Shown in pieces: positions 45,641 through 55,139 of a DNA stretch of 64,000 nt; the first letter of the stretch is position 1, and each line of letters opens with the position of its first letter. Location of the stretch: contig NZ_CM001775.1 of assembly GCF_000332235.1 (NCBI RefSeq), positions 3,518,172-3,582,171 on the forward strand, read 5' to 3'. The DNA comes from Geminocystis herdmanii PCC 6308. Its GTDB lineage: Bacteria > Cyanobacteriota > Cyanobacteriia > Cyanobacteriales > Cyanobacteriaceae. Below the pieces are notes generated by a model that did not search any database, had not been told where the DNA came from, and saw nothing but the letters and a program-made list of their open reading frames with translations. Position numbers and translations under genes: made by a program.

Positions 45641-45862
45641 GATGTTCTATTTAACAATATTTTTTCTGAAAATATCATCAAACAGAACGTTTTTTTGCCT
45701 ACTTACCTTTATTGACTCATCAGCCTTGATAGTCATTTTTTACTATATTTTTTGTTACAAATAATTGAATAATATTATATGATGTTCTTGTGAGCAATTA
45801 TGATGTTTGTTAGATGAAGTTATGTCCTTTGAAATCGATCGACTAAATGTAAGATAATCTGT

Positions 45863-46783
45863 ATGGCTAATTATAATCCCAAAAACTTTCTTATTTTGGC
45901 AGTGGATGATAACTCCATTAATCGAATTTTATTGGAAAAATTGCTGAAAAAAGAAGGGTATAAAATGACGATATTAAGTAGTAGTGAAGAAGTTATCCCA
46001 TATTTGAACAAGGTAACTCCCGATCTGATACTATTAGATTTAATGATGCCTAATATAAATGGTTTAGAGCTATGTGAGTCTATTAAAATAAACCCAAATT
46101 TGCAGGAAATTCCCATTATTTTTATTACCGCTAGTGACGAAAAAAAAGATTTATTAAAGGCTTTTGATTTAGGAGCAGTTGATTATATTACAAAACCTTT
46201 TCATAATCAAGAATTATTAGCAAGAGTTAAAAATCATTTAGAATTAAAATTCACGAGAGATGAGTTAAGAAAAGCATTAATCGAGTTAGAGAAATTAGCC
46301 AAAACCGATGAGTTAACAGGGATTTCTAACCGCCGTCATTTTATTGCCTTAGCGCAAAGGGAATTTAATTTAGCCAAAAGACAAAAAAGAGATTTTTCTT
46401 TACTAATTCTCGATATTGATTATTTTAAGAAAATTAATGACACTTATGGTCATCCCATTGGGGATAAAGTAATTCAGTTTGTTGCTCGAAAATGTGTTGA
46501 TTGTCTTCGTCAAGAGGATTTATGTGCTAGATGGGGAGGAGAGGAGTTTATCGTTTTTCTTTCAGAAACCACCTTAGAAGGTGCGATAATGGCGGCTGAT
46601 CGTATTAGAATAAGTATTGAAAATGGCACGATCGAGATTGAGGATTATAAAATAAGTGTAACAGTTAGTATTGGGATTTCTGTCTATAATCCCGATGATG
46701 CCAACGTCAATCAAACAATTTCTAGGGGTGATATGGCGTTATATCGTGCTAAAAATAATGGTAGAAATAGAGTAGAGAATTGA
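45863..46783 (+). CDS. Response regulator with GGDEF diguanylate cyclase domain
   Basis: A 306-residue signalling protein. Receiver domain 8-125: acidic pair D15-D16, phospho-acceptor D59 (LILLDLMMP), T89 and K111 (ITKPF). GGDEF domain about 140-306: DELTGISNRRHF, DIDYFKKINDTYGH and the active site G-G-E-E-F at 225-229, with an RQED inhibitory site at 216-219. It should make c-di-GMP when phosphorylated and be inhibited by its product. No histidine kinase is adjacent. Its stop codon lies within the first unit of a long heptamer array. Confidence 0.94.
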   Translation: MANYNPKNFLILAVDDNSINRILLEKLLKKEGYKMTILSSSEEVIPYLNKVTPDLILLDLMMPNINGLELCESIKINPNLQEIPIIFITASDEKKDLLKAFDLGAVDYITKPFHNQELLARVKNHLELKFTRDELRKALIELEKLAKTDELTGISNRRHFIALAQREFNLAKRQKRDFSLLILDIDYFKKINDTYGHPIGDKVIQFVARKCVDCLRQEDLCARWGGEEFIVFLSETTLEGAIMAADRIRISIENGTIEIEDYKISVTVSIGISVYNPDDANVNQTISRGDMALYRAKNNGRNRVEN

Positions 46784-47011
46784 GGATGGAGAATTGAGAA
46801 TTGAGAATTGAGAATTGAGAATTGAGAATTGAGAATTGAGAATTGAGAATTGAGAATGGAGAATGGAGAATTGAGAATTGAGAATGGAGAATTGAGAATG
46901 GAGAATTGAGAATGGAGAATTGAGAATGGAGAATTGAGAATGGAGAATTGAGAATGGAGAATTGAGAATGGAGAATTGAGAATGGAGAATTGAGAATGGA
47001 GAATTGAGAAT
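46775..47011. repeat. GAGAATT/GAGAATGGA tandem repeat array
   Basis: About 237 bases made of GAGAATT heptamers (46797-46853) followed by alternating GAGAATT and GAGAATG-GA units. The first GAGAATTGA unit contains the last two codons and the stop codon of the diguanylate cyclase gene. Long minus-strand frames across the array encode only repeats of FSILNSQ and are not genes. The same unit occurs in short form at 17249-17282 and 26433-26450. Confidence 0.95.
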
Positions 47012-47109
47012 GATTTTCCCCGTAAATAAACATAATTAACCATCAGATTTGTTTTGTATCGATATTATTATATTATCCGCAAAAATTTTTTAACAAAAAA
47101 CTCAAAAAA

Positions 47110-48426
47110 ATGAAACCAGCCCTTATTAGTCGTATTATACCAGATTCGATCGCCTCCGAAATGGGTTTTGAAGCGGGAGATTCGATCGTAACTATAAATG
47201 GATTACAACCGAGAGATTTAATTGACTATCAGTTTTTTTGTGCTGATGAATATTTAGAATTAGAAGTAATTGATAAAAGGGGAAAAAGTCATTTTTTAGA
47301 GATAGAAAAAGACTATGACGAAGACTTAGGTTTAGAGTTTGAAACTGCACTTTTTGATGGTTTAATTCAGTGTAATAATAAATGTCCTTTTTGTTTTATT
47401 GATCAACAACCGACAGGCAAAAGAGATACACTTTATCTCAAAGATGATGATTATAGACTCAGTTTTCTCTATGGTAGTTATTTAACTTTAACAAATTTAA
47501 CCGCAAAAGAATGGTCAAGAATTGAACAAATGCGGTTATCTCCTTTATATGTTTCTGTTCATGCTACGGAAGCCGATATTAGAAGTCGTTTACTCAAAAA
47601 TCATCGTGCAGGAGAAATCAAACAACAATTAGCATGGTTTCAAGAAAAACGTTTACAAATTCATGCTCAAGTGGTAGTTTGCCCTAATATTAATGATGGA
47701 AAACACCTTGAAACTACCTTGTTAGATTTATTCTCCTTTCATCAAGGCGACATTCCTGCGGTTATTAGTGCTGCGATCGTACCTGTAGGGTTGACGAAAT
47801 TTAGACCCGACAAAGATGAATTAATCCCCGTAACCACAGAAAAAGCAAGGGAAGTAATTAAACAAGTACAGGAATTGCAAGTACAATTTAAACAGAAATG
47901 TGGCTCAACTTTTGCATGGTTAGCGGATGAATGGTTTTTGATAGGTAAGGAAGAATTACCCCCAGAATCTCACTACGAAGACTATCCGCAAATTGGTAAC
48001 GGTGTTGGCTCAATTCGTCAATTTATCAAAGAATTTCAGAGTATTGCTCAAGAAAAATTACCCTCCCAAATATCTACTCCCAAACAATTTACATGGATTG
48101 TGGGTAATGCGGTAGAAACTGCTTTTCAACCTCTGATTAATCGCTTAAATCAAGTGGATAATTTACAAGTGGATTTAGTGGCTTTAAATAGTTTATATTG
48201 GGGACAAGAAATCACTGTTACTGGTTTATTAACGGGGGAAGATTTATTACACCATTTAGCAGATAAAAACTTCCCTAAAAATGTCTTACTACCATCGGTA
48301 ATGTTAAAGCATGATGAGCAAAAATTTTTAGATGATTTAACAGTGGAAGAAGTAGCAAAAAAATTGGATATTAATATTATCCCTGTCAAAGATATTAACC
48401 ATTTGCTCGATCGAATTATTGAGTAA
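47110..48426 (+). CDS. PDZ and Fe-S (DUF512) cyanobacterial protein
   Basis: A 438-residue protein matching a cyanobacterial Fe-S oxidoreductase family with DUF512. Residues 1-60 are a PDZ-like domain (GFEAGDSIVTINGLQPRDLI). A cysteine cluster C88-N-N-K-C92-P-F-C95 has the CX3CX2C spacing of radical SAM proteins, followed by FIDQQPTGKRDTLYLKDDDY. The C-terminal DUF512 half includes NGVGSIRQF and TGLLTGEDLLHHL. The reaction is not known. It is complete and not in an evident operon. Confidence 0.88.
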   Translation: MKPALISRIIPDSIASEMGFEAGDSIVTINGLQPRDLIDYQFFCADEYLELEVIDKRGKSHFLEIEKDYDEDLGLEFETALFDGLIQCNNKCPFCFIDQQPTGKRDTLYLKDDDYRLSFLYGSYLTLTNLTAKEWSRIEQMRLSPLYVSVHATEADIRSRLLKNHRAGEIKQQLAWFQEKRLQIHAQVVVCPNINDGKHLETTLLDLFSFHQGDIPAVISAAIVPVGLTKFRPDKDELIPVTTEKAREVIKQVQELQVQFKQKCGSTFAWLADEWFLIGKEELPPESHYEDYPQIGNGVGSIRQFIKEFQSIAQEKLPSQISTPKQFTWIVGNAVETAFQPLINRLNQVDNLQVDLVALNSLYWGQEITVTGLLTGEDLLHHLADKNFPKNVLLPSVMLKHDEQKFLDDLTVEEVAKKLDINIIPVKDINHLLDRIIE

Positions 48427-48478
48427 TTTTTTACAGTTAATAAAATCATTATTAGACATTTCCAAACATTAATAAAAT

Positions 48479-48503
48479 AAGGGTTAAAACCCTTACTACG
48501 AAC
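48479..48503. repeat. AAGGGTT...ACTACGAAC dispersed repeat
   Basis: AAGGGTTAAAACCCTT is a palindrome followed by ACTACGAAC. Relatives are at 22155-22171, 41032, 56574-56640 and 57458-57481. All lie between genes, and the hairpin may end transcription. Confidence 0.7.
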
Positions 48504-48540
48504 TTATAAAAATTTTTTCTGAATAATTTTATTAATAATT

Positions 48541-48945
48541 TTAGAGTGTCCAATCTGTCAATTCTAATCCCTCAATTTTACCAAAATGCTTTTGATTATG
48601 AGTAACTAACATTAAATTGTTCGCTATAGCAACTCCTGCAATCAATAAATCAATATCATCAACAGGAGTGCCTTTTTTTCTCAAGTTAGCATAAATTTTA
48701 GATGAGATACTTATAGATTTTATGTTTAAAAGAATAATATTATTTTGGGAAGAAAATGTCAAAAATTTGTCAATTTGTTTATAAGCATCTCGATGTTTTA
48801 AACCGCTTAATATTTCATAATAAGTGATTAAACTAAAGTTAAGTTTTTGATATTCTTGTAAATATAAATTAAAATTTTTAACTACCTGCGGATGATTGCG
48901 AAAAAAAAGAGAAAGAATATCGGTATCAAGTAAACAGGGTTTCAT
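48541..48945 (-). CDS. PIN-domain (VapC-like) toxin
   Basis: A 134-residue PIN-domain nuclease, the probable toxin of a type II pair. The acidic residues expected for metal binding are seen in LLDTDILSLF (D7, D9), TYYEILSGL (E44) and PVDDIDLLIAGVAIAN (D98 region), with HNQKHFGKI near the end. It would cut RNA. The gene overlaps the upstream antitoxin gene by 20 bases, the normal order of antitoxin then toxin. Confidence 0.88.
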   Translation of the reverse strand: MKPCLLDTDILSLFFRNHPQVVKNFNLYLQEYQKLNFSLITYYEILSGLKHRDAYKQIDKFLTFSSQNNIILLNIKSISISSKIYANLRKKGTPVDDIDLLIAGVAIANNLMLVTHNQKHFGKIEGLELTDWTL

Positions 48946-49225
48946 CAGAAAATCTCCTTGAATTTTGACGACGTTGTTTTATTTCCTCGGAAAAATCTTT
49001 AAATTCTTCCTCCGATAAATCCTCCCAACAACCAGCAAATTTCATAATTTCATTCATTTCTTGCTGTGGTGTAATTGTTTGTTTTTGATCATTGGTATTG
49101 TAATTATCAAGTTTGGGATTCATGACAATTACCACTTGATATGTTCCTTCTGTTATATCTTCAGGTAAGGTAAGATTTAATATATGATCTTTATTTACCG
49201 TAACTTGGGTTTGAATAGTGTGCAT
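48926..49225 (-). CDS. Antitoxin partner of the PIN toxin
   Basis: A 99-residue protein encoded directly before and overlapping the PIN toxin. The N-terminal 32 residues form beta strands (TIQTQVTVNKDHILNLTLPE); the C-terminal half is acidic and helical (FAGCWEDLSEEEFKDFSEEI), as in antitoxins that wrap their toxin. It matches small cyanobacterial antitoxin-type proteins rather than classical VapB. DNA-binding and autoregulation are expected but not visible. Confidence 0.78.
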   Translation of the reverse strand: MHTIQTQVTVNKDHILNLTLPEDITEGTYQVVIVMNPKLDNYNTNDQKQTITPQQEMNEIMKFAGCWEDLSEEEFKDFSEEIKQRRQNSRRFSDETLFT

Positions 49226-49235
49226 AATAATTTAC

Positions 49236-51557
49236 TTAGGGGTATAATAATTTTTCTGCGGTTTGGGGTAGATGGGTAAAATATATCGTAAAAATTTTTG
49301 TGGTTAAATCATTATTAATTACTTTGCCGTAAATATCATCAGTATAATGGCTATCAACAAGATTTAATTTTAAATTATCAAGGGGATTAGGTAAAAAAGA
49401 ATCGGGTATAGCAAGGGTAATTTGTGCTCCTTTTTCAATATCTTTGATAATAATTTTTTCAATATTTCCTAAAAAGTAAACTTGACTAACATCTTTTTCA
49501 TTGAGTAGGCAATATCTAATTTGAATTATCTCTTTTAAGGGAATAATTTGTTCTTCTGTTTCGGGTAAAGTTAAATTAAATTTACCTTCTATACCGATTA
49601 TTTTATAGATAGAAATAGGTTTTTTAACTCCTTTGGGGGAAACTTCTTTTTTTTCTGCTATTTCTACGTTCGATTTCAAAATATTTAAGGTTTTTTCGGA
49701 GATTAAAATATCCCTACCTTTAGTATAGGATTCGATGCGATAAGTTAGGTTAACTTCACTGCCCACGATACCATATTTTGTTCTTTTTTCTGAACCAATA
49801 TTCCCCACAACTACCTCCCCTGTGTTGATACCAATACCCATTTTTAAGGGAGAATAACCCCATATTTTCATCTGTTTATTGACATCTTCCATTGCCAGTT
49901 GCATGGCTAATGCACAGGCGATCGATCTATCAGAGTCATCATTACGAATTACGGGAGCACCAAAGAGAACTAAAATACCATCCCCCATAAATTCATCGAT
50001 CGTACCTTGATATTCTGTAATAATATTAGCCATATAACCGAGATAGTAATTAAGAATTTTAACAACTTCTTCTGGTGGTAATTGTTCACTAATGGCGGTA
50101 AATCCCCTTAAATCAGAGGTTAAAATAGTTATAGTGCGTCTTTCTCCTCCTAGCTTTACCCCTTGAGGAGTTTCGAGTAAAGTGTTAACAATTTCTTGAC
50201 TCAAATAACGCCCAAAAGTTTGTCTAATTTTCTCGGCATTGCGCGCGGTATAAATCGTTATGCCTCCTGCGGATGCGACTAAACCGACAAAAGGGGGAAT
50301 TACCGGTATCCACCAGCTATTTAAAAAAGCTACATAGGTAGAAGTTAATAAGACGATTTGGGCGATAACAAATATGATAATACCAAGAAGAAATTTATCC
50401 GCTTTTCTGAATTGCCAAATAATCACTGAACCGATCATTGTCCATGTTATAATCCAGAGGTTTTCTTGAGTTTGCGACCATGTTTTGATTAAAGGTCGAT
50501 CGTCGGTTACACTACTAATAATTTGACTGATGATATTAGCATGAATTTCGACTCCGGACATTCGTTGATCTGGAGTGTTAGTATAGGGAGTTAAATGGAC
50601 ATCTTGGAAACTCTCCCCGACAAATCCTATCAAAATAATTTTGTCTTTTCCCCAGTCTGAAGGCACTCGATCGTTTAAAATATCAAAAAGGCTTACGGTT
50701 TCAAAATGGTTAACGTTGCCTCGATAGTTGAGCAAAATTTGATAACCACCTTTGTCAGCATTACGATAACCCCCATCATTTTTTTCAAAGGGGATAAATA
50801 CGGTATCTTTTAATTGCCATAACTTATCTTCTGTTACCTCTAGGGTAATGTTTTGTTTTTCAAGGTAGAGTAAGGCTAAATACATCCCCAAACTAAAGGC
50901 TTTTCGATCGGGTAAAGCCAGTATAGCACGGCGAACTTTATTATCTCGATCGAGCATAACATCATTAAAGCCGATTTGTTTCTTTACCTTAAGAATGGGA
51001 TTAGGCTTAACTCGATATTCTCTGTTGTTACCTATCATCTTTTCAATACCGATGATATTTTTATTTTCCGCAAAAAGTTTATTTAGTTCATCAGTACCCG
51101 GGGGCATAGGTACATCTCGATAAACGTCTAAACCGATGGCAACAGGTTGAAAATTGAGCAGTTTTTTAAGTAAATTAGCGTAAATTTCATCGGAGATTAA
51201 AGCAGTGCCTATTCTTTCAACGTCTTCTTCTCCTATACCCACGATAACGATTCTATTATCTTGAGGTTGGTTCGATCGTGAAACGGCGCTGTGCGATCGA
51301 ATTTTGACTAAAAAATCCCATGCGAATAATTCAAAGGGTTGAAATAACCCCAGATAGCGACTAAAAATAATCAAAAAAGATATAAAAGGAGTCGCAATCC
51401 ATACCCCTCGCCATTGCCACCAAAAAGACTTCATCGCAAATTTACTCAGCTTAATTAAATTATATCCAGCTCGATCGAACATAAATTTTAACATTCCCCT
51501 GTTCAATGGTTTAACTGTCTTCATATTTTGAGAAAATCGAAGTGAACGATCGAGCAA
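49236..51557 (-). CDS. CHASE2 membrane nucleotide cyclase, Cya2-like
   Basis: A 773-residue class III cyclase. TM1 lies about 52-72, an extracytoplasmic CHASE2 sensor about 75-350, and three more spans about 367-435. The cyclase domain (about 465-640) has metal-binding D482 and D526 and catalytic N603 and R607. At the two positions that choose the base it has E522 (IDEFMGDG) and G596 (KYGIVG) instead of K and D/T. This fits Synechocystis Cya2, a guanylyl cyclase with CHASE2, so cGMP rather than cAMP may be made. A further 130 residues at the C-terminus carry a PilZ-like or beta-rich region that I cannot name. Confidence 0.88.
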   Translation of the reverse strand: MLDRSLRFSQNMKTVKPLNRGMLKFMFDRAGYNLIKLSKFAMKSFWWQWRGVWIATPFISFLIIFSRYLGLFQPFELFAWDFLVKIRSHSAVSRSNQPQDNRIVIVGIGEEDVERIGTALISDEIYANLLKKLLNFQPVAIGLDVYRDVPMPPGTDELNKLFAENKNIIGIEKMIGNNREYRVKPNPILKVKKQIGFNDVMLDRDNKVRRAILALPDRKAFSLGMYLALLYLEKQNITLEVTEDKLWQLKDTVFIPFEKNDGGYRNADKGGYQILLNYRGNVNHFETVSLFDILNDRVPSDWGKDKIILIGFVGESFQDVHLTPYTNTPDQRMSGVEIHANIISQIISSVTDDRPLIKTWSQTQENLWIITWTMIGSVIIWQFRKADKFLLGIIIFVIAQIVLLTSTYVAFLNSWWIPVIPPFVGLVASAGGITIYTARNAEKIRQTFGRYLSQEIVNTLLETPQGVKLGGERRTITILTSDLRGFTAISEQLPPEEVVKILNYYLGYMANIITEYQGTIDEFMGDGILVLFGAPVIRNDDSDRSIACALAMQLAMEDVNKQMKIWGYSPLKMGIGINTGEVVVGNIGSEKRTKYGIVGSEVNLTYRIESYTKGRDILISEKTLNILKSNVEIAEKKEVSPKGVKKPISIYKIIGIEGKFNLTLPETEEQIIPLKEIIQIRYCLLNEKDVSQVYFLGNIEKIIIKDIEKGAQITLAIPDSFLPNPLDNLKLNLVDSHYTDDIYGKVINNDLTTKIFTIYFTHLPQTAEKLLYP

Positions 51558-51605
51558 AAATCAGTAAAATAATGGATAACAGAAATTAAAATATTAGATA
51601 TAAAG

Positions 51606-52544
51606 ATGAAAATTGCCAATAACATCACAGAATTAGTCGGAAAAACCCCCTTAGTCAAACTTAACCGTATTCCTCAAAGTGAAGGATGTGTAGCGGAAAT
51701 TATCGTCAAATTAGAAGGGATGAATCCTGCGGCTTCTGTAAAAGATCGTATTGGAGTTAATATGATTAATGCGGCAGAAAAAGAGGGATTAATCGAGGCA
51801 GGAAAAACGATTTTAGTTGAGCCGACATCTGGTAATACAGGAATTGCCTTAGCCATGGCGGCAGCAGCGAAGGGTTATAAATTAATTTTAACCATGCCTG
51901 AAACCATGAGTTTAGAAAGACGGGCAATGTTGAGCGCCTATGGGGCAAAATTAGAGTTAACCCCCGGTAGTGAAGGCATGAAAGGTTGTATCCAAAAAGC
52001 CCAAGAAATCGCTGATACTATCCCAAATGCTTATATGTTGCAACAATTTCAAAATCCCGCTAATCCTCAAATTCATCATCAAACTACAGCAGAAGAAATT
52101 TGGGAAGATACCGAAGGGAAAATAGATTTTTTGGTGTCAGGAGTCGGTACAGGTGGTACAATTACTGGTATTGCAGAACTCATAAAAGAGCGTAAACCTT
52201 CTTTTCGTGCCGTTGCCATTGAGCCAAGTAACAGCTCTGTACTATCAGGTGGAAAGCCCGGCGCCCACAAAATACAAGGTATTGGGGCAGGATTTATACC
52301 TGAAGTATTACGCACCGAGTTGATAGACGAAATTATCACCGTTACTGATGAGGAAGCGATTAACTATGGTAGAAGATTAGCACGGGAAGAAGGACTTTTA
52401 TCAGGTATTTCCACTGGTGCGGCGTTGGCTGGAGCGATAAAATTGGCTCAAAGAAAAGAAAACGAAGGTAAACTTATTGTCATGATTCAGCCTAGTTTTG
52501 GAGAACGTTATTTGAGTACAGTGTTATTTCAAGATTTAGTTTAA
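51606..52544 (+). CDS. cysK: Cysteine synthase (O-acetylserine sulfhydrylase)
   Basis: A 312-residue PLP enzyme that makes cysteine from O-acetylserine and sulfide. The PLP lysine is K46 in [11 protein letters not shown], the phosphate loop is in [14 protein letters not shown], and [18 protein letters not shown] is the second glycine loop. Full family length. Cyanobacteria have more than one such enzyme; CysK versus CysM is by overall similarity. The J-domain gene starts one base after the stop codon, so they share a transcript. Confidence 0.94.
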   Translation: MKIANNITELVGKTPLVKLNRIPQSEGCVAEIIVKLEGMNPAASVKDRIGVNMINAAEKEGLIEAGKTILVEPTSGNTGIALAMAAAAKGYKLILTMPETMSLERRAMLSAYGAKLELTPGSEGMKGCIQKAQEIADTIPNAYMLQQFQNPANPQIHHQTTAEEIWEDTEGKIDFLVSGVGTGGTITGIAELIKERKPSFRAVAIEPSNSSVLSGGKPGAHKIQGIGAGFIPEVLRTELIDEIITVTDEEAINYGRRLAREEGLLSGISTGAALAGAIKLAQRKENEGKLIVMIQPSFGERYLSTVLFQDLV

Positions 52545-52545
52545 G

Positions 52546-53235
52546 ATGAATTATTACGAAATTTTACAGGTAAAAACTAACGCTAGTTCGATCGAAATTA
52601 AACAGGCTTATCGAAAATTAGTCAAGAAATTTCATCCCGACAGCCAACACGAAAACGCTAATCATGATCATATTATCACTTTAAATGCAGCCTATGAGGT
52701 GCTTAGTGATGCAAAAAATCGTTATATTTATGATCAAAAACTCAAAGAAAAATTCAATAATTCCGTTAACCATAGACACAATAATAGTCATCATGCTACT
52801 AGCTATTATCAATATAATAGACAACAGCAAAAACAAGATGAATTTTCGCAATTTCGTTGGTTAAAAGAAGTTTATTTGCCCGTATTTAATCTGATTAATA
52901 AAATTATTTATCCACTGGAAACCGAGATAGAAGAATTATCAGCAGATTTATTTGACGATCGATTGATGCTAGAATTTACTAATTATTTGGATAGCTGTCA
53001 TTTTAGATTAGAAAAAGCGAAAAATATTTTAACCTCTCAACCAAATCCTAGTATTTATGCAGGAATTGCAGCTAATCTTTACTATGGATTAAACCATATT
53101 ATGGACGGTATAGAAGAATTAGAAAGATTCACTCAAACCTATGATGATTATTACTTACACACGGGGAGAGAATTATTTAATTTAGCGGAAGAAATTAGTC
53201 AAAATGCCTCAGAAATGGCACAAAAATTTAATTAA
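52546..53235 (+). CDS. J-domain protein
   Basis: A 229-residue co-chaperone. The J domain (1-66) starts MNYYEILQVKTNASSIEIKQ and has the H30-P-D32 motif that stimulates Hsp70 ATPase. The rest is a histidine/asparagine/glutamine-rich linker (about 70-95) and a helical region (100-229) without zinc fingers or a DnaJ C-terminal domain, so it is a class C J protein. Its Hsp70 partner could be any DnaK of the cell. Co-transcribed with cysK. Confidence 0.9.
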   Translation: MNYYEILQVKTNASSIEIKQAYRKLVKKFHPDSQHENANHDHIITLNAAYEVLSDAKNRYIYDQKLKEKFNNSVNHRHNNSHHATSYYQYNRQQQKQDEFSQFRWLKEVYLPVFNLINKIIYPLETEIEELSADLFDDRLMLEFTNYLDSCHFRLEKAKNILTSQPNPSIYAGIAANLYYGLNHIMDGIEELERFTQTYDDYYLHTGRELFNLAEEISQNASEMAQKFN

Positions 53236-53586
53236 CAAATTAGGCTCTTTTACTTCTCATCGTGATAAATTATGTTAAAAAAAAGGTGTCAGGTATCAGG
53301 TAGCAGGTATTAGGTTAAATTCAAACTGTCAATTTATAACAATTGCATTTTTAAAATTATCAAAACTATATATATATTAAAGTTTTAAGCGATTATTTTC
53401 TAGTAATTTATCATAACTACTGTAGAAGAGCCACAAATTAAAACATCTTAGAGAATAGGTAATAGGAATGTACAATAAGGAATTAAGATGATAAGTAATT
53501 ATTAATTGTTAATTGTTAATTACCCTTATCCTTTATGATTAAATACGGCAAATATTAACAAATATTTAAACTTGATATTATAAACT
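53236..53586. other. Intergenic region with short tandem repeats
   Basis: The region holds an AGGTGTC-AGGTATC-AGGTAGC-AGGTATT heptamer array at 53284-53316, a weaker group of ATAGGTA/ATAGGAA units near 53455-53470, and TAATTGT units near 53503-53523. No gene or RNA is recognised. The promoter of the epimerase gene should lie at its right end. Confidence 0.6.
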
Positions 53587-54519
53587 ATGAAAATTTTAAT
53601 TACTGGTGGTGCAGGTTATATCGGCTCTGTGTTAACTCCTGTCTTATTAAGTAAAGGATACGAAGTAACTGTAGTTGATAACTTTATGTTTCATCAAAAC
53701 AGTCTTGCAGAATGTTGCCAATATGATGGCTTTAACGTAGTTAGGGGAGATTGTCGAGAGGAAAGTTTAATGAAAGATTTAGTTAAAGATGCCGATGTAA
53801 TAATTCCTTTGGCGGCGTTAGTTGGTGCGCCTTTATGCGGTAGAGACAAGATAGCCACAGAAACCACCAATCGAGACGCTATTCAAATGTTATGCCGTTT
53901 AGCTAGTAAAGAGCAAAGATTTTTAGTGCCGATTACCAATAGCGGTTACGGTATCGGAGAAAAAGGTAAATTTTGTACCGAAGAAAGCCCATTACGCCCC
54001 ATTTCCGCCTATGGTGTGACTAAAGTAGAAGCTGAAAAAGCCATTTTAGAAAGAGAAAATAGTATTAGTTTCCGCTTGGCTACGGTTTTCGGGATGTCTC
54101 CTCGCATGAGAGTTGATTTATTAGTCAACGATTTTGTATATCGTGCCGTGACCGATCGAACTGTGGTAGTATTTGAAGGACACTTTAAGCGCAATTATAT
54201 CCATATTCGAGACGTGGTAAAAGTGTTTTTACACGGTTTAGACAACTTTGAGAGTATGAAGGGAAAACCCTATAACGTAGGCTTGGAAGATGCTAACCTG
54301 TCAAAATTAGAGCTATGTGCCGAAATTCAGAAACAGATACCCAATTTCTATTATATTGAAGCACCTATTGGTGAAGACCCTGATAAAAGAGATTATATTG
54401 TTTCTAATGCCCGAATTTTAAGTACTGGTTTTACCCCAGATTGGACATTAGCCAGAGGTATCAAAGAGTTAATCAAGGGTTATACTATTTTACGCAATAC
54501 CATTTACTCTAACGTTTAA
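53587..54519 (+). CDS. NAD-dependent sugar epimerase/dehydratase
   Basis: A 310-residue extended short-chain dehydrogenase. The nucleotide-binding motif is MKILITGGAGYIGSVL, and the catalytic Y-x-x-x-K is in SAYGVTKVEAEKA (near residues 142-146). An upstream serine in TNSGYG fits the catalytic triad. FKRNYIHIRDVVKVFLHGLD is the conserved C-terminal block. It probably converts a nucleotide sugar for surface polysaccharide, in line with the glycosyltransferase and nucleotidyltransferase genes at 55574 and 56654. Confidence 0.9.
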   Translation: MKILITGGAGYIGSVLTPVLLSKGYEVTVVDNFMFHQNSLAECCQYDGFNVVRGDCREESLMKDLVKDADVIIPLAALVGAPLCGRDKIATETTNRDAIQMLCRLASKEQRFLVPITNSGYGIGEKGKFCTEESPLRPISAYGVTKVEAEKAILERENSISFRLATVFGMSPRMRVDLLVNDFVYRAVTDRTVVVFEGHFKRNYIHIRDVVKVFLHGLDNFESMKGKPYNVGLEDANLSKLELCAEIQKQIPNFYYIEAPIGEDPDKRDYIVSNARILSTGFTPDWTLARGIKELIKGYTILRNTIYSNV

Positions 54520-54586
54520 ACTAAAACAAAGAAAATAAAGTGTTACTATTGAGTAGTAAAAATTTTAACTACTTTTTAGTAATCTT

Positions 54587-54811
54587 ATGACTGCGAAAAA
54601 AATGTCTATCTCCATTTCTGCTGATTTAGCAGTATTTATGGAGAATTATAAAAAGAGTAAAGATTGTAAATCTATTTCACAAATAGTAGAAGAAGCATTA
54701 ATTTTACTTCGAGAAAAAGAATTAGAAAATGCCTACACAGAAGCTAACAGAGAAATAGATGATTCATGGGATGTATTAGCCGGAGATGGATTAAGTGATG
54801 AAACGTGGTGA
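54587..54811 (+). CDS. Ribbon-helix-helix antitoxin
   Basis: A 74-residue protein with an N-terminal beta strand and two helices (KKMSISISADLAVFMENYKK then SISQIVEEALILLREKE) of the RHH type, which dimerises to bind its own promoter. The acidic tail (DDSWDVLAGDGLSDETW) should cover the toxin. It overlaps the MazF-type toxin gene by 14 bases, the usual order of the operon. Confidence 0.85.
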   Translation: MTAKKMSISISADLAVFMENYKKSKDCKSISQIVEEALILLREKELENAYTEANREIDDSWDVLAGDGLSDETW

Positions 54812-55139
54812 TATTTTCTATGCTAATCTTAATCCGACTATTGGTTCAGAAATTGCCAAAATTCGCCCTGTTTTAATCGTTAGTAATGACATCAATAATC
54901 GCATGGCTTCCACTGTTACGGTATTGCCTATAACTTCTAATACCATTAAAGTTTATCCTTTTGAGGTGTTTATCTCTAAAAATGAGTCGGGTTTACCCAA
55001 AGACTCAAAAATTCAAGCCCAACAAATTAGGACAATTTCTAAACAAAGATTGAAGGACGATCGAATTTTTACTCTTAATCAAAATATAATGACTATAGTT
55101 GACATGGCAATTAAGTTGCATTTAGGGTTGAATCCTTAA
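54798..55139 (+). CDS. MazF/PemK family mRNA interferase toxin
   Basis: A 113-residue endoribonuclease toxin. Family motifs: RGDIFYANLNPTIGSEIAKI then RPVLIVSND, VTVLPITSN, and the block DSKIQAQQIRTISKQRL. It cuts single-stranded mRNA at short sites. I start at ATG 54798; a GTG three bases upstream is also possible. It is paired with the RHH protein upstream. Its 3' end faces a converging MazE-like gene. Confidence 0.92.
   Translation: MKRGDIFYANLNPTIGSEIAKIRPVLIVSNDINNRMASTVTVLPITSNTIKVYPFEVFISKNESGLPKDSKIQAQQIRTISKQRLKDDRIFTLNQNIMTIVDMAIKLHLGLNP

Noticed and set aside
45208..45862. RNase P RNA, tmRNA or group II intron in the structured region
   Set aside because: The conserved start of RNase P RNA, the tmRNA ends and a group II domain V hairpin were all looked for and not found.
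46711..47043. Two long minus-strand frames encoding repeats of FSILNSQ/FSILHSP
   Set aside because: They are translations of the GAGAATT tandem array, with no start context or complexity; a repeat array without stop codons gives such frames automatically.
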